From the NCBI RefSeq assembly GCF_031127805.1, contig NZ_JARXHW010000014.1, positions 1 through 64,000 on the forward strand: a DNA stretch of 64,000 nucleotides, read 5' to 3'. Under the pieces are notes generated by a model that had not been told where the DNA came from, made no database searches, and was given only the letters and a program-made list of their open reading frames with translations. Positions 1 through 8,268 of this stretch are shown piece after piece (the stretch's first letter is position 1; each line of letters begins with the position of its first letter). The stretch comes from Thalassobacterium maritimum. Its GTDB lineage: Bacteria > Verrucomicrobiota > Verrucomicrobiia > Opitutales > Coraliomargaritaceae. Position numbers and translations under genes: made by a program.

Positions 1-1
1 C

Positions 2-79
2 ATCCTGCTTACCGGCTGTTCGGTGCCGGCTGACCGCACTTTGCACAGTCGAGCTCGGCCCCAACACCCAAGCGTGTGA
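2..79 (+). CDS. Possible C-terminal end of a small lipoprotein (5' cut by window edge)
   Basis: One open frame from the window edge reads ILLTGCSVPAD and then stops at 77-79. LLTGC is a good lipobox, so this could be the signal-peptide end of a lipoprotein starting outside the window. A neighbouring frame continues to a stop at 139-141 with protein-like composition (KRVSANLEPNIQTEVKPP), so the real gene may be frameshifted here, or one of the two frames may be chance. The family is not recognised. The reading rests on the lipobox alone. Confidence 0.22.
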   Translation: MLLTGCSVPADRTLHSRARPQHPSV

Positions 80-149
80 GCGCCAACCTTGAGCCGAACA
101 TCCAGACTGAAGTGAAGCCGCCACAATTGGGCGCGGCATAGGAGCGGCT

Positions 150-1484
150 TTATAGATTGTAATCGGTCATATTCAAACGCATCGACGTCAAGCCAACGCC
201 TGAGAGTTCTGTCCATTCATCGACTTCAAAGCCGGCGCCACCAATATTGTAGTTCTCTAAGGCCTCGTCATAACTGAAGTGACTGTTACCAGTCAGCGCA
301 GCACTGTAAGCTGCAACCGCGCCATAAACACGTCCCGAATTCCCACCGCCCGTCAAGGTCACCACCGCATTCGGTGCATAAACTGCTGCGGCCAAATAGC
401 CATTGCCACTAATCGCGATAGACTGCCCACCTTCAGTTGTATGGATACCAAAGACCAACAACTGGCCCGGAACTTGGCTTTCGTTTAGTATGCCATTTCC
501 AGAAATGGAAACATTGCCTTTAGCATAGATTTTGACTGTGGCCCCGCTCGCAATCTCGACACCGGATTTACCAGAAAAACTGATATCACCATCAACAACG
601 ATACGTGCATCATCCGTAATCCGTAGGATCTTCTTGCCCGACATCGACCAAGAGTTTAATTGATAATCTCCCCCCGCAATCGTGCCTGAACTCGGAATTG
701 AAGTAGAGGGTGCATTTAACGAAGGTGCACTTATATCTGGGAATTGCGCGTAGAAGTCGGTTGTCACACGTCCCGCATCCACCACACCTGGATTAGAGTA
801 GCTAGTAATTGCACCATTAGGCCCAACATTCGGCAGCGCCCCACCGGTAGCCACGTAGCCGTAGATATCTGCATTCCCAATATCGATCGCATCGCTCTCT
901 ACCGATATGGTCGCCACCGTAATTTCGGAATTCCGATTTCTCCAACTATAAGCACCCTCTCCTGAGTCGTAACTATCAAAGGTTACATTATTCCCCTTCA
1001 ACACGATGCCTTGCTTTGAATTGAACCCATTGATAAATGGATAGAAACCACTGGATAAGCTCGCGTGGACCTGCTTACTAATCGCACCCGAAACGCGCCC
1101 ACTAGCTTCGCCCTCACTAAATATTTCAGGGCTAGAACCAGTCGGGTTGAGGATCACAACCTTGATCACGCCCTCGAGATTCCCCCCGAGATCATAAGAA
1201 CCAAAACTCTGAGCCCAATAACTACGCCCCTGTGCATCTGTACCAGTAGTCCAACCAGTATGATCATTCTTGCCAAGTGCATGCAAGGCTCGGTCGACCC
1301 CACCTTCGGCTAGATTAAAGCTAGCTCCCAGCAAGTATGAACCTGCTGAGACTCGAAACTCAGTGGTCGCCATGTAAAGATAACTTCCCATCAAAGTCAT
1401 GACCACGAAGCAAAAAATCATCGCAGAGATCAGCGCCGAACCACGATCGCGCGAGCCATGGGAAGTATGCATAACATGTCTCAT
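150..1484 (-). CDS. PilX-like pilus/pseudopilus protein with a DUF7305-like C-terminal domain
   Basis: This is a 444-residue protein. The N terminus (DRGSALISAMIFCFVVMTLM, about residues 13-32) is a prepilin-like leader and hydrophobic helix, with Gly-Ser in place of the usual Gly-Phe, as in PilX/GspK-type minor subunits. After the helix come an AEGG motif typical of PilX-type proteins and a long beta-rich region. The C-terminal third has repeated short beta-strand motifs around GNVSISGNGIL, YAPNAVV and VYGAVAA, like the DUF7305 domains found on such proteins. It is the last gene of a three-gene minus-strand set, 10 nt after the preceding gene. It is probably membrane-anchored or assembled into a pilus-like fibre. 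The domain name is from memory. Confidence 0.7.
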   Translation of the reverse strand: MRHVMHTSHGSRDRGSALISAMIFCFVVMTLMGSYLYMATTEFRVSAGSYLLGASFNLAEGGVDRALHALGKNDHTGWTTGTDAQGRSYWAQSFGSYDLGGNLEGVIKVVILNPTGSSPEIFSEGEASGRVSGAISKQVHASLSSGFYPFINGFNSKQGIVLKGNNVTFDSYDSGEGAYSWRNRNSEITVATISVESDAIDIGNADIYGYVATGGALPNVGPNGAITSYSNPGVVDAGRVTTDFYAQFPDISAPSLNAPSTSIPSSGTIAGGDYQLNSWSMSGKKILRITDDARIVVDGDISFSGKSGVEIASGATVKIYAKGNVSISGNGILNESQVPGQLLVFGIHTTEGGQSIAISGNGYLAAAVYAPNAVVTLTGGGNSGRVYGAVAAYSAALTGNSHFSYDEALENYNIGGAGFEVDEWTELSGVGLTSMRLNMTDYNL

Positions 1485-1494
1485 AATTAATTTC

Positions 1495-2076
1495 CTATTT
1501 TGTAACAGGCCGATTTCTCATCATAAATCGCGCCGAGATGATGTAGTCCGTAGCCTCAGACCGTGAAACGGTGCGTACCATTTCAGCATCCACTTGTACG
1601 CTTTTAACAGAAAGTATCAGAGACTCCGTAGCATGATCTAATGGCTGCCCAAGTGGATCAAAGAAGCCAAACGTAAACTGCTCCACCCCATCGAGTAGAA
1701 TCTCGTTCGAACTAACCTGATTGAGTTTATCTCGCACGATTCGGCTAAATATGCCATAATCAACATCAAAGATGTATTGCACCGAACCACCATCGTAATA
1801 CGCATCATCGGGCACCTCTATAATGATATCATACTGAGATGCACTCGTGACATCGCTAGCCGAACGAACATCACGCGCAAAATACTCTAATGCTTTACGA
1901 CTCTCTCGACTCATTTCTGTATACGCAGCGACACCAGTTGTTCCAGATGCAAACACAACAAATGTGCTCACCATCGATGCCATCACCATTCCAAGCAAAC
2001 CGGTGGAGACGATTAACTCTACCAGAGAAAAACCACGACGGCCGACTGATATTAAACTCTTTCTGCTAATTTTCAT
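1495..2076 (-). CDS. Prepilin-type N-terminal cleavage/methylation protein (PilW/PulJ-like)
   Basis: This is a 193-residue protein. Residues 14-40 hold a canonical type IV prepilin signal, RRGFSLVELIVSTGLLGMVM, with Gly^Phe processing site and Glu at +5 of the mature protein. The next stretch (ESRKALEYFARDVRSA) is the usual minor-pilin helix continuation found in PilW/GspJ-type proteins. The start ATG overlaps the stop of the upstream prepilin gene as ATGA, so the two are translationally coupled. Exact orthology (PilW or GspJ) cannot be decided without a structural search. Confidence 0.78.
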   Translation of the reverse strand: MKISRKSLISVGRRGFSLVELIVSTGLLGMVMASMVSTFVVFASGTTGVAAYTEMSRESRKALEYFARDVRSASDVTSASQYDIIIEVPDDAYYDGGSVQYIFDVDYGIFSRIVRDKLNQVSSNEILLDGVEQFTFGFFDPLGQPLDHATESLILSVKSVQVDAEMVRTVSRSEATDYIISARFMMRNRPVTK

Positions 2077-2525
2077 ATTGTCCGATAGTAGTAATCATTC
2101 ACACCTCCCTCGGCGAAAAATGTAACGTATTCGAGCGTAACATCCCCACCTCGCCTATTTTCATAACTCACAGTAACTACCACTCGACGTAGGCCCTCTT
2201 CCTCATTCTCAATGCGACGTGTGACTTGATACATGTCGTAAGCACTGGTATCAAATTGAGTATCTACCGCCACCTTCACCGAAGATGGCAATGCCACCAA
2301 TTCTACCCAAGAAAGCGTGCGCAGCGTCTCAACCTCACTTTGAAGAATCTGTGAAATACGCGTATAATCACGTGAATCACGTAAAATATCAAAACCGCGA
2401 CGCACTCCAGATAGCCCACCAGCGATTACTAATGTAAATATACCAAGCGATACAATCACCTCCGTAAGTGTGACTCCCTGTTTACTTTTCAAGCGTGTGC
2501 CTCTCATATAGGCTATAAGCCTCAA
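2073..2525 (-). CDS. Prepilin-type N-terminal cleavage/methylation protein (PilV/GspI-like)
   Basis: This is a 150-residue minor prepilin-like protein and the first gene of the minus-strand trio. Residues 15-40 form the prepilin signal (KQGVTLTEVIVSLGIFTLVI): Gly^Val site, Glu at +5 of the mature protein, then a hydrophobic helix. The following region (QILQSEVETLRTLSW) resembles PilV/GspI minor pilins, which typically carry a helix followed by a small beta sheet. It overlaps the next gene by 4 nt. With its two neighbours it probably forms a priming complex for a type IV pilus-like fibre. No assembly ATPase or pilin peptidase gene is nearby. Confidence 0.76.
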   Translation of the reverse strand: MRLIAYMRGTRLKSKQGVTLTEVIVSLGIFTLVIAGGLSGVRRGFDILRDSRDYTRISQILQSEVETLRTLSWVELVALPSSVKVAVDTQFDTSAYDMYQVTRRIENEEEGLRRVVVTVSYENRRGGDVTLEYVTFFAEGGVNDYYYRTI

Positions 2526-2618
2526 TTATACCCAGGAATCAAACATAAAGCCTTACAGCATAGCCATTTAACAACATTTTAGCACTAACATTATTATCAG
2601 TGACTACCACTAAATTAG

Positions 2619-2734
2619 CGTTAAAAGCCCCCGAAACCGCTTAAGTGCTTACTAGGCCAGACACCTCAGTAGATCTGGGACAGAGCTTTTAACGATTCTG
2701 GATTGCCCCACCCGCAGCTGCCGCTGAAGCTGCG
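2619..2734 (+). promoter_or_regulatory. Structured leader upstream of exonuclease III gene
   Basis: Two inverted repeats lie in the short gap before the ATG at 2738. The outer pair CGTTAAAAGC (2619-2628) and GCTTTTAACG (2685-2694) is a perfect 10-bp match across 56 nt, with an inner CCAGA/TCTGG pair at 2657-2661 and 2674-2678. A second hairpin, CGCAGCT/AGCTGCG (2713-2719 and 2728-2734), ends 3 nt before the start codon and occupies the place of the ribosome binding site; no Shine-Dalgarno sequence is visible. This may be a folded mRNA leader, an operator or a small RNA. Function is unknown. Confidence 0.45.
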
Positions 2735-2737
2735 AGC

Positions 2738-3523
2738 ATGACAACTTTGAAACTACTCTCTTGGAATGTAAACGGCCTGCGCGCGGTTCTGAAAAAAGGC
2801 TTTCTTGATTTTCTCGCTAGCGAACAACCAGATGTGCTCTGCCTACAGGAAACTAAGATCTCTGATGACTTAGTCGACGGCTTTAGCTTCGAAGGCTACC
2901 CTTATGTTTATTGGAACTGCGCTACAAAGAAGGGCTACTCCGGCACCGCGATTCTATCAAAGATCGAACCGCTCTCGGTGCAATTTGGGCTCGGCATCGA
3001 GAAACATGACAACGAGGGACGCGTCATTACGGCGGAGTTTGACGATTACTATTTGGTAACCGTCTATACGCCCAACTCTCAGAATCACGATGAGAACAAG
3101 CGCCCGCGCCGACTCGACTACCGCACTACGGAATGGGATGTCGACTTTCTCGCCTTTGTGAAGAACCTGGAACAGAGCAAGCCAGTCGTATTCTGCGGCG
3201 ACCTGAATGTCGCCCACACAGAGATCGACTTGGCAAACCCAAAGACTAACCGCAAGAACGCGGGCTTCACCGACGAAGAGCGCGCACGTTTCGACGCGAT
3301 CCTGGAAGCAGGCTTTATTGACAGCTTTCGCCAAGTGTATCCGGACACTCCTGAGCGCTACAGCTGGTGGTCTTACCGGGCCGGCGCGCGCAAGCGCAAT
3401 GTCGGGTGGCGCATCGATTACTTCTGCGTATCCGAGGCGCTCAGCGAGCGCATCACCCAAGTCGACATTCTCGACCAAGTGATCGGCTCCGATCACTGCC
3501 CCGTCTTACTTGAATTGAGCTAA
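2738..3523 (+). CDS. xth: Exodeoxyribonuclease III (AP endonuclease, ExoA/XthA family)
   Basis: This is a 261-residue protein, the normal length for bacterial ExoIII. It belongs to the Mg2+-dependent exonuclease-endonuclease-phosphatase family that cuts DNA at abasic sites and degrades 3' ends in base-excision repair. The visible active-site motifs are in order: SWNVNGLRA near residue 8, LCLQETK (metal-binding Glu), CGDLNVAHTEIDLANPK (Asp/Asn pair) and SDHCPVLLEL at the C terminus (Asp-His pair). The ATG start sits at the usual family position, but its ribosome-binding region is taken up by a hairpin. thiL follows 22 nt later on the same strand. Confidence 0.96.
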   Translation: MTTLKLLSWNVNGLRAVLKKGFLDFLASEQPDVLCLQETKISDDLVDGFSFEGYPYVYWNCATKKGYSGTAILSKIEPLSVQFGLGIEKHDNEGRVITAEFDDYYLVTVYTPNSQNHDENKRPRRLDYRTTEWDVDFLAFVKNLEQSKPVVFCGDLNVAHTEIDLANPKTNRKNAGFTDEERARFDAILEAGFIDSFRQVYPDTPERYSWWSYRAGARKRNVGWRIDYFCVSEALSERITQVDILDQVIGSDHCPVLLELS

Positions 3524-3545
3524 TCTTCCAACCAACACTCGCGCC

Positions 3546-4520
3546 ATGTTTACCGACCAGCCCGCAGACTCCATTTACGCACTTGGCGAAGTAAAGTTGA
3601 TCCACGCCATCGGTGAGTGGTTGGGCGATGTTTCGCCCCCTAGCCCCACAGGCATGGGCGATGATTGCGCCCTGATCGACACCTCACAGGTCGATCGCCA
3701 ACTGTTGACCACTGATAGCGTCAGCTACGGCCGTCACTTTGACGATACGGTGACGGCCCGCGCGGCAGGTGAGAAACTAATCAAGCGTAACTTGAGCGAC
3801 ATCGCCGCAATGGGAGGCTACCCTGGCCCCGCCTTGCTCAACTTACTCTGCGCACCGAACCTACGAGTCGACTGGTTACAGGAGTTTATACTTGGCATAC
3901 GCCAGAGCTGCACGCGCTACCAGGTGCCCATCGTCGGTGGTGATATCGGCACCTTACCAGAGGGGCAGTTCACCGCCTCGCTGAGTCAGACGGGCTACAT
4001 GCGCAGCCAAGCGATCTTACGAAGCGGCGCCCAAGCAGGCGACACGCTCTACGTCACAGGCACACTCGGTGGCAGTATTTACCATAAGCACTACAGCTTC
4101 GAACCACGGCTCGCCGAAGGTCAGTGGCTGGCGCAATCCGGTCAATGCACCGCGATGATGGATATCACCGACGGCATTGCCAAAGACTTAAATGCGCTAA
4201 TTCCTGCAAACTGCGCTGCCCACATCAAACTGCCTGCACTGCCCTTATCCCCAGATGCTCATCGCCGCGCAAGTGCCACCGGCCGCTCCGCCATTGAACA
4301 CGCATTTTGCGATGGCGAGGACTACGAGCTCTTGCTCTGCCTGCGAGCCAACTGCAAGACGGCCGAGTTTGAAGCAAGTTGGCAGCAACGCTTCCCCGAG
4401 ACCCCGCTCACGCGCATTGGCCGACTAGAGACACTCACTGGTGAGGCACGTTATATCGATGCAGACAGCAAAGAAGCCTTGCCATGGGTAAAAGGTTTTG
4501 AGCATTTGACCGAACAATGA
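3546..4520 (+). CDS. thiL: Thiamine-monophosphate kinase
   Basis: This is a 324-residue protein that phosphorylates thiamine monophosphate with ATP to give thiamine diphosphate, the last step of cofactor synthesis in the cytoplasm. Visible motifs are GMGDDCALID (metal/ATP-binding Asp pair) near residue 36, TTDSVSYGRHF, the conserved central VGGDIG and the C-terminal MMDITDGIAKDL loop, all in ThiL/PurM-fold order. Length matches the family. The stop overlaps the tsaE start by 4 nt (ATGA), so the two genes are cotranslated. No other thiamine gene is in the window. Confidence 0.95.
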   Translation: MFTDQPADSIYALGEVKLIHAIGEWLGDVSPPSPTGMGDDCALIDTSQVDRQLLTTDSVSYGRHFDDTVTARAAGEKLIKRNLSDIAAMGGYPGPALLNLLCAPNLRVDWLQEFILGIRQSCTRYQVPIVGGDIGTLPEGQFTASLSQTGYMRSQAILRSGAQAGDTLYVTGTLGGSIYHKHYSFEPRLAEGQWLAQSGQCTAMMDITDGIAKDLNALIPANCAAHIKLPALPLSPDAHRRASATGRSAIEHAFCDGEDYELLLCLRANCKTAEFEASWQQRFPETPLTRIGRLETLTGEARYIDADSKEALPWVKGFEHLTEQ

Positions 4521-4960
4521 TCGATTTATTGGAACAACTACGTAGTGGCATTCGCTCGCAAACAGCCAGCGAGACTGAAGCGCTTGCGAGGCATGTGGCT
4601 AGCTTACTGCCAGCGGATTCAGTGATCGCGCTGCATGGTGATCTGGGCGCGGGTAAGACAACCTTCGTTCGCGGGTTGGCCCGTGCTTGGGACATTCAAG
4701 AGGCCGTCACCAGCCCGACCTACAACCTCTACACGATCTATCAAGGCAGCCGCCAACTCATTCATTTGGACGCCTATCGACTCGAATCCGGCGCCGACCT
4801 TGACGCCCTGATGATTGAAGATTTCCTCAAATCGCCTTGGTGCTTCGCAGTGGAATGGCCCGAACGTATCCCCGACGCCCTGCCAGAAGAGACTTGGCAC
4901 CTATATCTGACCATCAACGAGGACCAAAGCCACCAGATCCGCTTGCGAGACTCGCACTGA
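4517..4960 (+). CDS. tsaE: tRNA threonylcarbamoyladenosine synthesis ATPase TsaE
   Basis: This is a 147-residue protein, the usual TsaE length. It is the ATPase that works with TsaB and TsaD to make the t6A modification at position 37 of ANN-decoding tRNAs. The Walker A loop is HGDLGAGKTTFVRGLAR near residues 40-56, followed by the family motifs TSPTYNL, HLDAYRLES and VEWPERIPDALP. Its start overlaps the thiL stop. The gene ends 2 nt before the end of the convergent transglutaminase gene, leaving no room for a normal terminator. Confidence 0.95.
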   Translation: MIDLLEQLRSGIRSQTASETEALARHVASLLPADSVIALHGDLGAGKTTFVRGLARAWDIQEAVTSPTYNLYTIYQGSRQLIHLDAYRLESGADLDALMIEDFLKSPWCFAVEWPERIPDALPEETWHLYLTINEDQSHQIRLRDSH

Positions 4961-4962
4961 AA

Positions 4963-7140
4963 TCAGCCTCGCAGCGCTTTTCGTGCTCTGGAAAATACTG
5001 ACTTCACGGCCCGCGCACTTTGCTCTGGGCCAAAGCGCAGCGCTTGTAGCTCTGCCACTACCGGCGACTGAATGCCTTCAATTTTTAATTTGCTTAAGTA
5101 GCGACCAGCCTGCCGGCGTACAGGATCGAGCGCCTTGGGCCGTCGTAGCAGACGATGAATGAAACCCAGCAGTGTATAACGCACACGCCAAATCGCCACC
5201 ACTGCAACTCCCAATGCTAATAGGACGATCAATGGCTGCAAGCGCCCAAGATCCAATGGAGCCGCCACCCATGATTTAATCGCGAGGCCCCACTCACTCA
5301 GCCGCTGCTTCAAGGCGGCGTAATAATCGAGCAAGACATCCTTCAAAGTCATCGCCAGTTCAACCTGATCCTGCTGCTCAAAATTCACGATTCGGCGATA
5401 CCATTGAATACGCAAGCTATCCACCCAAGCCGACCAACCGGAGTCAAAGGTCATGCTCCCCTGCACCAGCATTTCTGGATCACTGGAACCGTGGCCTGGC
5501 GTGGGATCGACTCGCAGCCAACTCTGATTTTCGGCATCGTAGATCTCGACCCATGCGTGTGCATCACGATTCCTCACTACGAAATAATCTTCCAAAGTAT
5601 TCCAAGAGCCTCCGGCATAGCCGACGACCATACGTGCCGCATAGCCCGCCTCGCGCGCCAGCAAGATAAATGAGCCGGCAAACAACTCGCAGTGCCCCAG
5701 ACTGCCGCTGCTCAACCAAGAAACGACGGGGTCCTGCCCGGTGCGACGCTCACCGTCAGGCATCAATGAATAAGCAAAATTCTGCCAAAGGTAATTCGTT
5801 ACGGCACGGCTATAATCCACCGCACTCAGCGGCGTCTCGCCCACTAAGCCACGATTGATCTCGTGCAATGCAGCTTTGGATTCAGCGGGCATATCCAGCT
5901 CAATCGTCGTCAAAGGATAGGCGAGTAGTTCATCCTCTTCGACCTCTAGGGGCAATGAGTCTAAGACCTCCCGCTCACCCTCTCCAACAGGGACTCGCAG
6001 ATTGAATTGTAGATCTTCGACTTGATAGGAAAATACGTTTTGCCCGACGGAATCGAGCCCCAGCACCCGCACATCGGGCACCCACTCGATTTCCTGAAGC
6101 TTCTGGAAGCGTAGCGCCACAAAATCTCCCGGCAGCGGTAAGTAGCGGCTAATTCCCCCTTCCATGTAGAAGGTCCACAGATCCCCTTGATGCTGCGAAA
6201 ACGGCATGACGGACAATCGTAATTCTCGTCGCTCAGCAAAGGTTCGAAACGGCTTAGCCCGTAGGCTATGCGAAATACGGAAGCGTCCTTCGGCGTATTT
6301 ATCCAGCACCAGCATCCGCCAATAAGGAACCGCGCTCACGACATCCATATCAGGCACGTCAATGCGCAGCGCGACACTATTATCTTCCTGTATCTCGCTC
6401 ACATCACCGAGCGCCACTTCTTCGCTAAAACCGGACCGCGCCTGCGTGCTCAGTTCGAGAAAAGGGAGCGCCCGGTTGAAATCAAAGCGCGGGGTCAGGA
6501 TAAATAACAAGCTAGAGACCGCAACCACCAGCACGAACATAGCCGAGCACAAGACAATGATCCGCAAGTCCAGCACCTGCCACACGCGGCGTATAAATTG
6601 CGACCATTCGAAGGATGTCCAATCGATCACATGGGGGCCTGCCTCCTTGCCACGATCGACCAAACAAATCACAAACAGCAGCGCCATCGCCAGTGGTGCA
6701 AACAGTAATATCTGCAAGGCAAACAGCAAAGAAACCGTCAGAGCACCTGAGATGACCACACAAAAGAGGCAAAGCAAAATCACTTGTTTGTCTTCGCGCA
6801 GATTGCGCGGCGCCAGCACGCGATAAATGACCAACATGACCACCATCCGCACCAAAGGTGGGATAAACTCAGGAATGTGGAGCAAGAAATCGCCCACAAT
6901 CATTAGCAAGATCACCGGCCCGGCCCAGCGCCAAACCACCGCCGGAATGCCGGCCACCCAACGCGGGAAACAAAACGCTACCGCAGCGGTGAGCCCACCC
7001 AGAACGAGGATCGGCATGCTCCCAACATCCAAGGAAAACAACGACCAGAAGGAAAGCATCGCTAGCAATGCCCCCATCAGTTGTTTTAGCTCGTGCAGCT
7101 CTTCTGTGCTAAGCCTCGCCTGCTTGCTCCCCATTGACAT
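4963..7140 (-). CDS. Membrane transglutaminase-like protein, TgpA/DUF3488 type
   Basis: This is a 725-residue inner-membrane protein. The first 230 residues contain about seven hydrophobic helices, a long exported region follows, and a last helix lies near residues 635-655. The transglutaminase-like core has the full triad: Cys in GHCELF (about residue 483), His in DAHAWVEIYD (about 528) and Asp in RVDPTPG (about 543). The domain order matches TgpA of Pseudomonas. It is the third gene after moxR and the DUF58 gene and overlaps the DUF58 gene by 32 nt. The trio is commonly conserved and may act in envelope protein modification or complex assembly; the substrate is unknown. Confidence 0.9.
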   Translation of the reverse strand: MSMGSKQARLSTEELHELKQLMGALLAMLSFWSLFSLDVGSMPILVLGGLTAAVAFCFPRWVAGIPAVVWRWAGPVILLMIVGDFLLHIPEFIPPLVRMVVMLVIYRVLAPRNLREDKQVILLCLFCVVISGALTVSLLFALQILLFAPLAMALLFVICLVDRGKEAGPHVIDWTSFEWSQFIRRVWQVLDLRIIVLCSAMFVLVVAVSSLLFILTPRFDFNRALPFLELSTQARSGFSEEVALGDVSEIQEDNSVALRIDVPDMDVVSAVPYWRMLVLDKYAEGRFRISHSLRAKPFRTFAERRELRLSVMPFSQHQGDLWTFYMEGGISRYLPLPGDFVALRFQKLQEIEWVPDVRVLGLDSVGQNVFSYQVEDLQFNLRVPVGEGEREVLDSLPLEVEEDELLAYPLTTIELDMPAESKAALHEINRGLVGETPLSAVDYSRAVTNYLWQNFAYSLMPDGERRTGQDPVVSWLSSGSLGHCELFAGSFILLAREAGYAARMVVGYAGGSWNTLEDYFVVRNRDAHAWVEIYDAENQSWLRVDPTPGHGSSDPEMLVQGSMTFDSGWSAWVDSLRIQWYRRIVNFEQQDQVELAMTLKDVLLDYYAALKQRLSEWGLAIKSWVAAPLDLGRLQPLIVLLALGVAVVAIWRVRYTLLGFIHRLLRRPKALDPVRRQAGRYLSKLKIEGIQSPVVAELQALRFGPEQSARAVKSVFSRARKALRG

Positions 7141-8260
7141 GAATAGATACCCCGCTCTCCCCGCACGGCCGAAAGGAAATTAAATTACGTCGCTGCTGAT
7201 CGGCCCCCGCCTCAGTCATCACTAAATGAGGCGCGTATTCGAGCCGCGCGAGCTGATCAAAAAATGCATGCACTTCACGTAAGCCGCGCACGGCCACCGC
7301 TTCATCGCCCACACTGACCGTCTCTAAGCGCCCAGCGTGAAAGAGGTCTTCCGCCAGGGCACAGGCGGTAGAGCACAATGTCTCAACTTGCTCTGCATTC
7401 CAATCGCGATCGGGCACATCGACGCGGACATGAAATCCACTCTGCCCCTCCTGCGCCAATTGGCGAACCATCAGTCGGTTCATACGCGCGGTGGCCTTCC
7501 AATGAATCAAACGCGGTGGATCGCCGGCCTCGTAGTTGCGCACATTGAGCAAATCATTGCCCGCACCTGCCTGACGTCGCGACACCCCAGTCTGGTGCCG
7601 TCGCCCATCTACGGTTGGGGCGAAACTATAATCCACACGTGTCGGCCACACCCAAATGGTCTCCTCCGTCAGCGCGCTCAAGCCTTTCAGCAAAAAACCA
7701 AATGGAAAGTGCGATTCTACCCCGTGCAAGCGCACCATAAACGGACCTCGCTTTTCGGGCACAAAGGTCCACTCCAACGAGGCGGACGCGCCCGCGGAAA
7801 TGGAGCGTGCCAAATACAAGGACTGTCCCGCAGGATCAGCCGTGCTGCTCACCCGAAAGACCACACTCATCGACGGAAAGAGCTGTTTCTCGTTTTTTAA
7901 GGCGACCTCCGCCATCCCAACCTCCCCCACCTGCAGATGCTCGGGCGCCGCCAGGCTCCAGTTTAGTTTGCGAAAATTGACCTGCGCTAAAATGCCACTC
8001 AAGACCAAGCTACTCAGCAGTAGCGAAAGCGTCATAAATAAGATATTGCTAGATGTATTATACGCGGCTGAACCGATGCCCAGCGCGACGATAATTAACA
8101 TCCAGCCCGTCAAAGTCAGCTTGGTGCGCTGTAATTGCTTAGGCAAAATCTGCCGCATGAACAAGGGCAGGATGCGACGTTCCTGCTGGCGCCCCTCCAT
8201 AAAAAAATCAGGGTCTGTCCAGTCGTGCCAGCGTGACACCTCTATGTGCGAATCAGTCAT
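7109..8260 (-). CDS. DUF58 domain protein, partner of MoxR ATPase
   Basis: This is a 383-residue protein. Two hydrophobic helices lie at about residues 50-95 (LTGWMLIIVALGIGSAAYNT and the following stretch), then a beta-rich part. The DUF58 signature YEAGDPPRLIHWKATARMNRL lies near residues 240-260 and corresponds to the start of a von Willebrand A-like fold. It is the middle gene between moxR (8 nt upstream) and the transglutaminase gene. In such loci the AAA+ MoxR protein is thought to act on the vWA-like partner; the target here is unknown. Confidence 0.9.
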   Translation of the reverse strand: MTDSHIEVSRWHDWTDPDFFMEGRQQERRILPLFMRQILPKQLQRTKLTLTGWMLIIVALGIGSAAYNTSSNILFMTLSLLLSSLVLSGILAQVNFRKLNWSLAAPEHLQVGEVGMAEVALKNEKQLFPSMSVVFRVSSTADPAGQSLYLARSISAGASASLEWTFVPEKRGPFMVRLHGVESHFPFGFLLKGLSALTEETIWVWPTRVDYSFAPTVDGRRHQTGVSRRQAGAGNDLLNVRNYEAGDPPRLIHWKATARMNRLMVRQLAQEGQSGFHVRVDVPDRDWNAEQVETLCSTACALAEDLFHAGRLETVSVGDEAVAVRGLREVHAFFDQLARLEYAPHLVMTEAGADQQRRNLISFRPCGESGVSIHVNGEQAGEA

Positions 8261-8268
8261 CTGCTCAC

